Assembly (NCBI GenBank): GCA_018881555.1
Contig: JACAXG010000069.1
Location: 3,705,403-3,769,402 of the forward strand
DNA: 64,000 nucleotides
Direction of reading: 5' to 3'
From: Amblyornis subalaris
Taxonomy: Eukaryota > Chordata > Aves > Passeriformes > Ptilonorhynchidae
Shown here: piece by piece, positions 48,660 through 61,245 of the stretch
Layout of the letters: the number at the start of each line of letters is the position of its first letter
How positions within the stretch are numbered: the stretch's first letter is position 1
Translations under genes and position numbers: made by a program
Notes under the pieces: model-generated
Database searches by the model: none
The model's input: only the letters and a program-made list of their open reading frames with translations
What the model was told of the DNA's origin: nothing

Positions 48660-50430
48660 ATCACCTAATCACTGAGCTTGCAAGGGATGTCATTTAGTTC
48701 TAGCTCTGTTCAAGCAAGCTAAGATAGTAGTTTGTCCAGGACAGGGTTAAGTCAGGTTCTGGACCTATCAATAGGATACTCCACAGTCTTTCTGGACAAC
48801 TTGGTCCAGTGTCCAACCACTTTCTCAGTAAGAAAAAAAGAATAATTTTAAAATAAATAAATAAATAAATAAATAAATAAATAGATAAATAAATAAAAAG
48901 GTATGTTGTGTTCAGACAAAATGTCATGTGTTTTAATAGTTAATATGTGCCCATTGCTTTTTGCTATGTCACTGACCACTACTAAGAAGCTGGTTCCATC
49001 ATTAATACTCCCCCAAGGGGCATTTATACACATTGATAACATCACCCCAGAGCCTTTTCTTCTCTGGGCTAAATGGTTCCAGCTCCCAGCCTTCCCCCCT
49101 ATGTCACATGCTCAGTTTCCTTAATCATCTTCATGACTCTTTGCTGCATTCATTTAATGATTCACGATTTTCTTGTAGTGGGGGACCCAGAACATAACAC
49201 AGCACTCCAGCTATGCTTTCGCTAGGGCTGAGTAGAGGGAAAGGATAACTCTGCTTGACAAATTAGTAGTGCTTTTACTAATGCTGTCCAGCATCCTCTT
49301 AGCCTTTTTTGCTACAAAGACATACTGCTGGCTCGTGCTGAGCTTTTTGTTCTCCAGGGTGCCGAAGTACTTTTCTGCCCATCTTCTTTCCAGATGGCAA
49401 CCTCCAGTGTGTACTTGGGGTAGTTTGGTGTTTTCCCTGTTGTTTGTTATCAGGCACCCTGACCAATTCAGCAGCAGACCCACATTTTTCCTAGTCTTCC
49501 TGATGTACCTGTTAGAAGCATTTCCTTTTGCCCTTTATATGCCTCACCAGACTCAACTGAACATGAACCGTGCTTTCCTAACCCCATCATAGTGGATTTG
49601 TCTATATTTCACCTGGGTCACTTGCTCCTGCCTTCACCTCTTGTATGCTTCTTTTTAATATTTGAGCCTTATCAGGAGTTCAGGAGTTCTTTATTCCTTT
49701 AGGGAGGCCTCCTCCAACAGCTACTTGATTTCCTTTTTGTTGGCACTCACTGTTCTTGAGCTTAGAGAAGGTGATCCTTGAAAATCAGCCAGCTCTCCTG
49801 GTCCACTCCTCACCAGGATTGTATCCCATTCCTAAGAGACCCCTTAACAGGCCAAAGCCTACTTTCTAGAAGCTATGATCTTGCTATTTCTCTTTTCCCT
49901 CCTCTCGTGATCCTGAGCTCCACACATCCCACAGTCTTTGCAGCTAAGGCTGTCACCCACATTCAACTCCTCTACAGGTCTTCTTGTTTAAGTATCAGGT
50001 CCACTTGAGAGCTTCTCCTTGTTGGTGCCTTGATCATCTGCATCAGAAGTTATCATCAAAGCAACAACATCGAAGAAGTTGTCATCACTCTGGAAGTCTC
50101 CTAGGTTGCATGTGCCTTGCTATGGGGTTCTTCCACAGGACTAGGACCTGTAAACATGAGGCTTCTTCCAGTTCATCTTTGGCCTACTACGTCTTCTTGA
50201 CAAGGACATCTGAAGAAGACCCCTACCACAACACCACTGATGCTGGTCTGCTCACTAACCCCAACCCATAAGTTCTCAGCTGGCTTATCACCTCGCCATA
50301 TGCAGAGCCCCTTTTCTCTTTTTCTGCTGCTCTCAAAAGGCAACTTTCCTCCTTACTTCCCTTCTTAAAGAGCCAATATTGATCTATCACAAGACTCCAG
50401 TCATAAAACACGAGGACTTCACTCCCCTGC
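48660..50430 (-). mobile_element. CR1 LINE with internal deletion of the RT core
   Basis: Minus-orientation CR1. The 3'UTR ('ccaaccactttctcagtaag') is interrupted by an AAAT microsatellite at 48,851-48,896. It then resumes with 'atatgtgcccattgcttttt', 'acattgataacatcacccca' and 'gggctgagtagagggaaagg', followed by ORF2 C-terminal protein (NLSSRVILSLYSALAKA, 49,211-49,483). Near 49,490 the order jumps to the linker between endonuclease and RT ('tcacctgggtcacttgctcc', 49,610) and on to endonuclease sequence ('acaccactgatgctggtctg', about 50,230), ending near 50,420. The middle of the RT is missing. All frames are broken. Confidence 0.85.
48851..48896. repeat. (AAAT)n microsatellite inside a CR1 3'UTR
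   Basis: About eleven AATA units with one G interruption. It sits exactly where CR1 consensus has an A-rich stretch after 'cagtaagaaaaaa', so it probably grew from that A-rich site. Confidence 0.92.
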
Positions 50431-53400
50431 AGTCCTCTCCAAAGGATTTCACTAAAGTATTGGCTGTACTGGAGTAGGTCTTTCTCAATTTCTCCTATTG
50501 AAACAGATCATTACCTACTAATTACTGCTGAGGTGGGTGAGAAGAGACTTACTCTTCATCTACACAGATAGTTATAGACTAATTCTTGTTCAAATGAAAT
50601 ATAAACCAGAATAGCACAATGCATGTGGAGAGAAAAGCAAGGAATTGAATTATTCTAATGAGAAATCCAGTTCTGTATCCAGGGTAATCTTCACTGAATG
50701 ACTCATCAGATCTCTGCTACATTTGTATGGGGAGTTTCATTCTTCACAAATTGTTTTCTTTTCCAATGATAAAAGTAAATTAAAAATCCCACCACACACA
50801 TGTTATGGGACATTGAAAACACAAGCTGATACAGTCAGTATCTACAATAATGAAACAGAGTGTCATAATGTAGGACATGCTCTGATGCAGTGTAGGTTAA
50901 CCAGTTTTGAACTTGCCTGCAATGACTGAGAAAGAGAGGGGTAGTCTCCCAAGGTCTCCAAAATGTTGAGTAAAGCAAAAACAAGTACAGTAAGACTCAC
51001 TAGAGGTGATGATTCAGCAGCTGCTCCCTGCAATAGTAATTACTACAGGGGAAAAAATTACTTTTTTTCTTTCTTTTTCTTTTTTTTTTCCTTTTAGTAG
51101 GATTCCATGATGAAGAGGGCTGCAGTGCTCATTAGAACCAATTTTCTAAGAGAGAAAGCAACTCTGATATTCTGCTTAATTTGTCATAAAGTGGTCTAAA
51201 ATGCTTTGAAGTTCTGACATACTGAGTTCTAGAATTAACAAAACACAAAAATTGGTTCACATTAGAATGCATTGCAGGAGCTGATCATCCAGAATGTTTT
51301 TAAGTGGGAGGTGTGAAAGAGGGATACAGGGGTACAGGGAATGTTTCACTGGGTATCATTATGGTGGGTAAACCCAGCCTCTTACCTTTACTGTGGCAGC
51401 AGAAAGAACATTGCGCAGTCACAAAACGGCAGCTTTCATCACTGTCCAGACAAGACTGGATGAAATGAGTTGGACCAGCGTACACATTTGCAGGCACCAA
51501 TAAGCCCTGTCTCTACCCTGATAAAATGCAATTTTTAGAGGCCGAAACAAGGAGGGGAAATAAAGAAGTAGGAAATATGATACATTATTGCTTGAGTTTT
51601 GTGCAGCTTGGGGATGGCGGCGTTTTATGAAGGCTGTCTGACTCGTGCAGGGGAATCCTTCACTTCCAGCACCTCTTCACTGCCTTTAAACATTGCCTAG
51701 TCACCCAAGACTGGAAAAGGTATGGCTAGCAGAGAAGAAAAGGGATTTCTCGACATGATATGTAATCATGTATCAGAGCAGAGCCTCGTGAAATCCTTTA
51801 GTGAAAAGAAAGTTCAGCTTTTACATATTAGACTAAGTGATTCAGCTCAATAAGACTCCAAGTAATACTGCTGCTGTGTCATATCAAGGTACTAAAATTT
51901 ATCATCATTTTAGGTTATAATACTTTAATATTTTAATTAGACTACAAAAATGCTTTTACATCTCTTAGTATCCACTGGCAAAAGAACTGTGCTTTTTAAA
52001 GATCATTTACAGTTATTTTCTGAATAATCTCATTCATTTCTTTGGGGTGGCGTAAAAATTCTACAAGCCCATCTACTTAGGCACCCATGTGTATGTCATG
52101 CCCCTTTTTTGTTGCTAACTCATATTTTCTTCTGAGAACCCTTAAAACTAAAATGAATCAGCCTGTCCCTGCTGAAAATATGTACAATTTTTCTCTACTA
52201 CAAATCTCTTTCTTCACATTATTTCTTGTGCTGATGCTGTGAATTCTGAAGCAACGTAACAGATGACTCACCATCAGCTACCAGTCATTTTCATCTCTTC
52301 ACTTATTGAATTTTGAGGTTCTTTATTAGAAATTCACACTTTACCTCCCATTTAATCTTAATTCATATTTTTAATTATTTCTAATTGATTTTTTCTATTT
52401 TCATTATTAAACTACAGTGGTTTAGTGACACTTGAGTTACTACATAAAAACCACTAATGTCAAAAATTATTACTGTTTATTTATAAATGCCAAATCATTC
52501 ACCTGCATTCGTGTTTTGAATGCATTCAGGATGCAGTACTCACAAGACAACCATACCACTAGATGATCCTGCTGTTTCTTCTGTATTCGTGATCATCTAT
52601 TGGCTTTTTTAATGGAGAAATGTCTGTTTAGTTCTAAAACTGCTACAGTGTACAAGCATCTTTGCTTTTGTCTGTTTGTTGGATATTGCTCTTTATATGC
52701 AAATAAAATCCTCATAAACTTGCATTTCCTGATCTTGACTTAATAGCATACAAAAGAATACACATATATTTTCAGGCCCGTGGCTCTGTCTTGTGTAAAA
52801 ATTAATGACATTCCTTCTCCATCTGCACAGCTTTAGAGTCCGACTAGATTTTTCTTCCCAGTTCCCATAGTAAATATTCTTGTGGGAGTTAAGTCTTATA
52901 CACCCAAAATTATTTTGTCACATATCAGTGAATCCCTAAAATTAGCCAAATTACAGCTTATTGACACTGTTTGAAATTTCTGACATTTCAGACAATAATT
53001 TCTTTTCACTATCATCTATTGTGAAAAGTTTCTCTCTTCACCATTTCACTCCTTCAAGGTTATGTAATTTATGGTTTATGAATTTTCATGCTTGCTCTTT
53101 GCTTGGTTTCAAATGGACTACTGCTCTTTCTAGTAAGAGAACTAGACATTATAATCTTTCTTTTCTTTCCTGTGCAATAATGTTAATTCATTATAGACTC
53201 AATATTTTCTAAAATATTTTTTATAATTATTTAATTTGTTTAAAGTGGTCTAATTCCTCTTGTTTAACTATTTCAGTGGTGGGTTTTTTCAGTGTATTTT
53301 TAGGTCTTCATTTGTTCTGCAATCTCTTATCCTCAGATGGCTTCCATACAGATTATAAAAATATGGGAATCCCCAAAGCATATCTAAATGCTGCATTGAT

Positions 53401-53796
53401 AATTTCACCTTATAATAAACATTCCATGTTCTAGATTCAACAGCATATTTATGCTGCTGTGGATATTTTCATGAAGAAGAAGTTGAAACCTGACAAAGTT
53501 TCATTTTTAGTCTTTCTGTTTAGGAAAAAAAGCAAGGGTTACTGATTTTTAATTTAAAACATTTATCCCTTAAATCTTTTTCAAACCCTGCCAGTTCTTA
53601 TCATTAGTCTAACTGTGTGTACTTTCATCACTTATGAGGTACTCTGTAACACTAGCAGTAATAACTTACTATAGAAAAATCTTTAAAACCAAATAATGTA
53701 TTCCTGGCACTGTTGCTACTGACTTAAAAGACCTGTCACTCACTAACATAAAAACTTTTAAGTTTTAAATGTACCAGCAAAGGAGCATGTACCTTT
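50431..53796. other. Intronic sequence without recognised genes
   Basis: AT-rich intron. A pyrimidine run at 51,060-51,096 ends TTTTAG. A 66-codon open frame at 51,300-51,500 (minus) contains an AAAG|GTAAGAG donor-like site but resembles no known protein. The T-rich segment at 52,300-53,300 has no recognised identity. Confidence 0.55.
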
Positions 53797-54562
53797 AACA
53801 AGATGAAGTGCTGGATCCCGCACTTGGGTCATAACAACCCCATATGCAGCACCACAGGTTTGGGGCAGCATAGCTGGAAAGCTTCCTGGTGGAAAAGGAC
53901 GTGGGGGTGCTGGTGACAGCAGCTGAACATGAGCCAGGGTGTGCCCAGGTGGCCAGGAAGACCAATGGCATCTTGGCTTGTATTAGAAATAGTGTGGCCA
54001 GGAGGCCCAGGAGAGGAATTGTCCTCCTGTACTCAGCACTGCTGAGGCCACCAAGTGCCTCAAGTGCTGTGTCCAGTTCTGGGCCCTGCACTCCAAGAAA
54101 GACATTGAGGGGTTGGAGCAAGTCCAGAGAAGAGCAACGGAGCTGGGGAAGGATCTGGAGCACAAACGTTATGAGGAGCGGCTGAGGGAGCTGAGGGTGC
54201 TTTGCTTGGAGACAAGGAGGCTCAGAGGTGACCTTATCACTCTCTACAACCACCTGAAAGGAGGTTCTGGCCAGGAGGGGTTAGATCTTTTCTTCCAAGA
54301 AATAAGACAAGAATAAATGGCCTCAAGTTGTGCCAGAAGAGTTTTAGATTCGATATTAGGAAAAAATTTCTTCATGGAAAGGGGTTGTCAAACATTGGAC
54401 CAGGCTGCTCAGGGAAGTGGTAAAATCACCATCAATGGAGGTATTTAAAAGACATGTAAGCATGGCCCTTAGGGGCACGATTTAGTGCTAAACTTGGCAG
54501 TATTAGGTTTAGAGTTTGACTTAATGATCTTAAAGGTTTTTTGCAACCTAATGATTCCATGT
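53797..54562 (+). mobile_element. CR1 LINE fragment, ORF2 C-terminus and 3' end
   Basis: Plus-orientation CR1 of about 765 bases. The frame at 53,889-54,185 reads EKDVGVLVTAAEHEPGCAQV and [20 protein letters not shown]. After a frame change, 54,113-54,316 reads [20 protein letters not shown] and [20 protein letters not shown]. The 3' end follows with 'ccaggctgctcagggaagtg', 'ggtatttaaaagacatgtaa', 'agtttgacttaatgatctta' and 'aacctaatgattccatg'. It is well preserved but frameshifted, and antisense to PDE4D. Confidence 0.93.
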
Positions 54563-55834
54563 TTCTTCCTTCTTTAAGCACAGTTTGAAGCATAACTCCT
54601 GTAACTCTGTCTTAGTTTTGTTCCTCACAGTAACAGCAGCACATGAAGAGATTTCAGTTAGAACAGAAATAAAACAAAAGGAAGATTACATTCAAATAAT
54701 AGCAAGGTATTTTTTCTAGGCTCATCTGAGAATTGGTGAAGGAGATTACTTAATTTAAAGATTAATTGAAAAACACTGAGACATAAAAATATAATTTTCC
54801 TTTTGCATAGCCTAAGAGTTTGACTCTAGTTGCTCATGTATTTGTAAATTCTCTCTCACTGATGATTATATATTGTATATAGTTTATACATGTACATACA
54901 CACACAGAGAAAAACTAGAAAACAAAAGCAAAAGAAAATATATCTGGCAAATGTAATCTTATTTTTAAAAAAATCTATACTACATTTATTAAATAAATCA
55001 CTTAGTGTAATTTCCACATTAGACCAGACTTACAGCTAACTATTGCAGTGTTGGTTAGTGATCAGAAAAAAAAAAGTATCAGATGTAGGTAGAGAAAAAC
55101 CCTTGTAAAACTTAGAGTGGAGGAAATCTGACCTCTACTAAGTCTTTCCTAATGCTATTAAAAAAATTCTTAAACACAGAAACATGAAGTTTTGTATCCT
55201 TCTCAAGTTTTTCTTCAATCTATTTCTTCAGTATTAATTGTTATAATTTCAGATAGTATTCCAGATCTATATAAAAATAATCCATTGATAATCCAAGTCT
55301 GTAAAGTTCTTGGTATCAACAGTATACTGTGACAATTAATTACGTATTTTGTTCATGTATTTAATATCAAAATCCTGTTGGTTTTTTTTCTGATTCAGCC
55401 TGTGTTCATTATCCTTTTGTAACGCAAGTCCCAATTCTTTAATATCTTTTAGGACATGAGGTAACCAATACTTTAAATGATAGTTCCTGGTGAAGATCCC
55501 AGCAAATCTCTCCAATTTGAATCACTGATTCACATAATATTGATGTTTTTAAATAGCAGCCACAGGAATTACTAGTCCAAGATAAATTCTGTGTTTCTAA
55601 CAACTTTTAAATTTAGACTGGTTTTTAAAAGCTAAGAATAATTTTTAGAGTATTCTATTTGCACAGGAATCCTGATCAATATTAAAGTTGCAGACTGGCT
55701 CACTAGATTACGCTGCCATGGAACCCAAGCTGGAAACACTCCTGAAGAGTCTCCTGGTCTGCCAAATTTCCAGGAGTAGTTTTGACAGTTACCATGCCCT
55801 TTGCATGATTTTGCTGTACACTTGACACCTTTGT
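54563..55834. other. Intronic sequence without recognised genes
   Basis: AT-rich intron between two plus-strand CR1 copies. No exon or repeat was recognised. Confidence 0.6.
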
Positions 55835-55839
55835 CAAAC

Positions 55840-56192
<353 letters not shown>

Positions 56193-57794
56193 TCACTAGA
56201 AAAAATTTACCTTGCTGCACTCTGAGCATAAACCATCACGTGGTGTTTTTGGGAAAGCTCATTCATGAATTAGCACTCATTTCCTGGTGTCATCCACAAT
56301 AAGAAGAGAGAAAAATGTTAATCAGTAATGCCCCAATTGCTTTTCTTAGATGTTCATGCAATTATTTAGAGCCCTCTAAGCTCTCTAAGTACTTCAGTAA
56401 ACTTAAGCTAATGAAATACTGGAGGAAAATAGACTTTAATAGTAAGCATCACTTCAGAGGAAATAAAATGCCTTAAGAAAAAATCAGATACTTCTACCTA
56501 AGGAGTTTCCTGTTGTGAAGAGAGGACCACAGGAGCTAATAACTCTACATAAAATCCCTTAATGCTTACTATCTCATGTAATAAGTATCCCAACATTAAT
56601 GAACTGGAACAAAAACTCTTTTTATGGAATAATTTTGTCAGCCTACTGATATATCACAGGTTTCCTATAAACTCCCATGAAATTCACAAAGAAATAATAG
56701 AAATTCACACAGAAAATTATAGCCATGCTAAAACAATAACAAGAGACTGGATCAAACACAAAAGTCCTAGGGTGCTGAACATTTACTTTGTATCTGAGTA
56801 TTAAAGTTTATTCAGCATGTCAAATGACTCTCTGCTGTGACATGCCCACGAGAGAACTGTATCGTTTGGAAAGCTAACACTGCAAGAAGTTAACATCTAT
56901 GTTTTTGCTTTCAATCTCAAGACTTTGAAGTTTGAGGCTTGGGATAGGTGCACAACATCTGACTAAAACCATTTGGCTCCATGTAGTCTGTTTTTCCTCC
57001 ACATCTGGAGGAAAACATTTCCTCCCACATCTATGGGAGAGTGAGGTTCCCATACCGTCCCAATGTTAAGCTATTTCTAAAGGAAAAATCAGCAATTTTA
57101 TTACTTCCTACATTTATGACAGAAAAAGAATAAGCTTTTCAGTGAAGATTTATAATTTACGGTGATTGATAGAAGCTAGCCTCTGCAAATAAAAGGGCTT
57201 TCTGGTAAAAAAAAAATCATGATGCATACAAAATATATACCTTATCTCCATAAGACATCAATGCCCGCATTACAGACAACACAACATTTTGGTCAAATTA
57301 ATGGGTGTACATACACTACAGATCTTAATTTCCATTGATAATCCAGAGCTTAATTTCCATTGACAGTCCACATTTTCACTTCTTAATTTCCAGTTCCCAC
57401 ATGCAAAGACCTTTATAGCATCAAGAAGGAAATAGAATTCACCTCAATTTTTACCTCCATAGTGTCTATAGCACTCTCCTTGTATCATGAGAAGTACTGG
57501 ATTTATATGTTGCAGTCTAGGCATGGGTCACAATACATAGACACATTTTACATAGTAACTTCTTTTTTCTCCATTTATGCACGGCATAAGAAGATTTTCA
57601 TATGCTCTCAGTCACCCAATTATCCATCAAATGCTCAAACCAGCACTGGGCTGTCTCAAACTGTATCATATCATTTTGTAGTCATATGATGCTCTTATGC
57701 ATCATATGATGCATATCCAACAATCCTGCATATCCTGCAATCCAACAAAAAAATTATTAAAAAGTCCTTAGAGCCAGACAAAACATCTAAGGTG
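56193..57794. other. Intronic sequence without recognised genes
   Basis: AT-rich intron. It contains a local duplication of a CTTAATTTCCATTGA unit at 57,325-57,372 and a 20-base perfect palindrome at 57,696-57,715 (annotated separately). Confidence 0.6.
57696..57715. repeat. 20-base perfect palindrome
   Basis: TATGCATCATATGATGCATA reads identically on both strands. A partial copy (CATATGATGC) lies 13 bases before it, at 57,683-57,692. Confidence 0.9.
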
Positions 57795-57799
57795 AGATA

Positions 57800-58290
57800 T
57801 CAGCATTTGTACTGTTAAACAGAAATTGGCCCTGCAAGCATCTCTCCAATTCTAGTGACCCAAAACTGGTGAAAGAGCTAGAAGGTATGTCCTGTGAGGA
57901 GCAGTTCAGGATTTGGGGTTTGTCTGTTAAGAGTAAAGGAGGCTGAGGGGTGACCTCATGGCTCTCTGCAGCTTCCTGAGGAGGAGAGGTGGAGAGGGAG
58001 GTGCTGATCTCCTCTCGCTGGTATCCAGTGACGGGACACATAGGAATGTTTCAAAGCCGAGGCAGGAGAGGTTTAGACCAGACAATAGAAAGTGTTTATT
58101 TACCGAGAGGGTGTTAAAACACTAGAACAGGCTTCCTAGAGAGGAGGTCAATGCCTCCAGCCTGTCAGTGTTTTAAGAGGCATTTGGACAACAAATGCTA
58201 AGGGCACGTTGCCCTTAGCAACATGCTGTAGCTTTTGGTTAGCCCTGGTCAGGCAGCTGGACTGGACGATCGTTGTAATGATTTGTGTCA
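57800..58290 (+). mobile_element. CR1 LINE fragment, 3' end
   Basis: Plus-orientation CR1, diverged. Landmarks are 'ctgtgaggagcagttcagga', 'aaaggaggctgaggggtgac', 'tcatggctctctgcagcttc', 'tggtatccagtgacgggaca', 'gaacaggcttcctagagagg' and 'ctggactggacgatcgttgt'. It is a different CR1 subfamily from the copies at 53.8 and 55.8 kb, judging by its GGTGCTGATCTCCT-type segment. Confidence 0.85.
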
Positions 58291-58370
58291 AAGATAATCT
58301 TATATGGCCAGGAAAAAAATTGAAACTATATTCCAATTTTTGCCTTGATTTTTTTTTTTTTTTCTTTTTT

Positions 58371-58405
58371 GAGTGAGTGAGTGAGTGAGTGAGTGAGTGA
58401 GTGAG
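58371..58405. repeat. (GAGT)n microsatellite
   Basis: Almost nine uninterrupted GAGT units on the plus strand, directly after a 27-base T-rich run. Confidence 0.95.
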
Positions 58406-60447
58406 AAAAAATCTTTTTATTAATCAACAGGACATTTAGCTTTTTTCTGGAAAGAAAAAAAGTTGGTATGAAAAGCCTAAGGATGAGGGGACACCAGTCC
58501 AAAGCTGGGAGTAGGGTTCTGCAACGTCAGGATGTAAAAAGAAGTTCTTTTCTCTTTGGATAAACACAAAACCTGTGGAAAAAAGAAATCGGTAATTTCT
58601 ACTGGCATAGCTTTTCTTTACACTTATTTCCTCAAAAAAGCTTGTTAAACATGAAGCAACTGCTGAAGAAAGAAGGGGTCTCTATCTCTGCTTTCTAGGA
58701 CATACTAAAAGTTCAGAGAAAAGAGAGAAATTATTATAAAATTGAGGCCAAAACCCCAAGTAATTTAGAATGAACATAGGAAAGAGCTATGCTTAGCTCC
58801 TGTGCAAAACAAAAATGTGTTTGTACAAACACAAAACAGTAAATATACTAATTTTTAGTCACTACTACTTTATCAGTATTCTTGGCAAAACTAGACCCTT
58901 GATTTCTAAGTGCTGCTACTCCTTTGATATAACACAGAAAGCAGAAACAATCTACTTCTCAGATGGAAACTATATTATCATTTTGCAGGATGCTGTTTCA
59001 CCATTAAATAAAATACTTATTTCAAGTGAGAGGAAACTCTCTTTGGTTCTTTAACTGCAGCATATGCCAATGCCTAGTGATGACTACTCTGAATAAAATT
59101 CAAGCATTCCATCCCGCCTCTGTTTTTCTATGCTGTTTTCCAATAAAGCTACCAAATCTATGCATCATATGCTTTTATAAATAATGGAACTGATTTTAAA
59201 TAATTCAGTTTCCTTATATTATGTGACTGAGAGCTGGAGACTGTTAAGTTTATAATATTGGCATCTTTCTTACATACATGCTTCTGTCCTCCTCTCAAGA
59301 TGCATGTGAGTCTAATCCAAAATCTAAGTACTCTTTTTTCTTCTTTCCTTCTTTCCTTGTTTCCTTCTTTCCTTTTTTCTTTTTCAGAGCAGCTTCTATT
59401 CTAGAGAAGCCATTTTCAGCAATATTTATCAATCATGTACTGACCACAAAAATAGCCACAAAGGAGAATTAGCCAAAGAGGATCTACAAGTTTGGCAAAG
59501 GCCACAGCTGCTTGGAAACAAGTGTGGAAAGTGGTTTCTTCAGTCTGATATTATCTGGTAGAAGAGAGGGGCTCCATTGCCCTTTTACTCTCACAGGAAC
59601 CTTGCATGCAGATGTCTTGACTCCAGTTCTAAAGCCAAGTTAGTTTATTCCCACAGGTAAGAGCTCCATCCCCATCTGAATATAATTTAACTATGTGTTC
59701 CACCCTTTATTCCTGTAACATTGGCATCTGCTGCAGATGAGGCTGTGCAAATCAGACTGACCACAAACCATTTTATTAATGATTCCTGGCATACACATAT
59801 CCTTTTTTGTACATACTGACAAAAAGTCTGCTTCCAAGTACATTTTCTGGAATTATCCTTGTACTTTATATGCTGCTAGAAGGATAGTGTCAGCACACAA
59901 TTTGGTATCATATTTACGGCACACTTGCGTCATGGGGCTCTAGAAAATGTTCAGCAAAATAAAGTTTTGAAGTGCATGAAAGCTGACCTCACAGCCATGC
60001 CTTTTCTATCAGTGATAACATCTATTGTATCCCATACAATAGTTCATAATTAAAGACATAATAGATGGCAATGGAGGATTGTATTTTGACCAGTGTAATG
60101 TTGCTCAGAACTCCAAATCTGAAAAATAAGATTCTTAGGCAAAAAAATTTGTTTGTGTCTGGCTTTTAAAGCAAAAGGCATTTTAGTGTTTGGCAGGTTC
60201 TTTTCACATTGGTTTTTCAACACCTACGTGTGCCCTAACATTGGCTTTAGCTAAGCTCCTGCCTTAAAGAGATTTTCTCTACACCTTCATAAAGCAAAAG
60301 CATCAGAAAGCATGCAATAATTGTGCAAAACATTACACAAATATAAGTCTCAATGTTTTGACCTGGTTGAGCTATCTAGCATTAGCCACATTCATTAATG
60401 TAAAAATTTCTCTGTAATCTCTTCCACATTCCACACTACAGTACATG
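58406..60447. other. Intronic sequence without recognised genes
   Basis: AT-rich intron. A TTCC/T-rich pyrimidine tract ends in TTTTTCAG at about 59,330-59,387 on the plus strand and looks like an acceptor. The open frame after it is short and unrecognised. No transposon was recognised. Confidence 0.55.
59330..59387. repeat. Pyrimidine-rich (TTCC)n tract
   Basis: Interrupted TTCC and TTTC units on the plus strand. Low-complexity sequence ending in CAG. Confidence 0.8.
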
Positions 60448-61245
60448 AAACATAGAATGATAGAATATACTGAGTTGGAAGGGACCCACAAACATCATCG
60501 AATCCAACTCCTGATCCTGCACAGGACACCCCAAGAATCACACCATGTGCCTTAGAACATTGTCTAAATGCTTCTTGAACTCTTTCAGGCTTGGTGGTGT
60601 GACCAGTGCTCTGGGGAGCCTGTTCCGGTGCCCAACCACCTTCTGGGTGAAGAACATTTTTCTAATATCCAGCCTAAACCTCCCCTGACACAACTTCAGG
60701 CCATTCCCCCGAGCCCTGTCACTGGTCACCACAGAGAAGAGATCAGTGTCGCCCCTCTGCTATAGAAACCAGTAGACTGCAATGAGGTCTCGCCTTGGTC
60801 TCCTCCAGGCTGAACAGACCAAGTGTCCTCAGCCACTCCTCATATTGCTTCTTCTCCAGACCCTTCACCATCTTCATAATCCTCCTTTGGACTCTCTCTG
60901 GTAGTTTAATGTTCTTCTTACATTGCAGTGCCTAAAACTGCCCCCAGGACTCGCGATGAGGCTGCCCCAGTGCGGAACAGAGAGGGACAATCCCCTCCCT
61001 TGCCCGGCTGGCGATGCTGGGCCTGATGCCCCCAGGACAGTGTTGGCCCTCCTGGCTGCCAGGGCACTGCTGACTCATGCTCAACTTGCCATCGACCATG
61101 AACCCCAGGTGCCTTCCCACAGGTCTGCTCTCCAGCCTCTGATTCGCCAGTCTGTCTGTACATTCAGGGTCATCTCATCCCGGGTCCACAGCTCAGCACT
61201 TGCCCTTAAACTTCATATGAATGAAAGTCACTTGGGCCCGTCTTC
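60448..61245 (-). mobile_element. CR1 LINE fragment, ORF2 C-terminus and 3' end
   Basis: Minus-orientation CR1 of about 800 bases. The 3' end begins 'catagaatgatagaatatac', 'gagttggaagggacccacaa' and 'catcatcgaatccaactcct'. The protein frame at 60,732-60,538 reads [20 protein letters not shown] and [20 protein letters not shown]. Further in, 61,163-60,918 covers the conserved segment before it in another frame. It is a CR1 subfamily with the 'cctgcacaggacaccccaag' 3'UTR, distinct from the copy at 29 kb. Confidence 0.92.

Noticed and set aside
53795..54253. 152-codon minus-strand open frame
   Set aside because: It is the antisense of the plus-strand CR1 fragment and does not encode a host protein.
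59330..59472. Pyrimidine tract ending in CAG followed by an open frame, as a plus-strand exon
   Set aside because: The tract is a TTCC simple repeat, and the following frame is short, unrecognised and has no clear donor.
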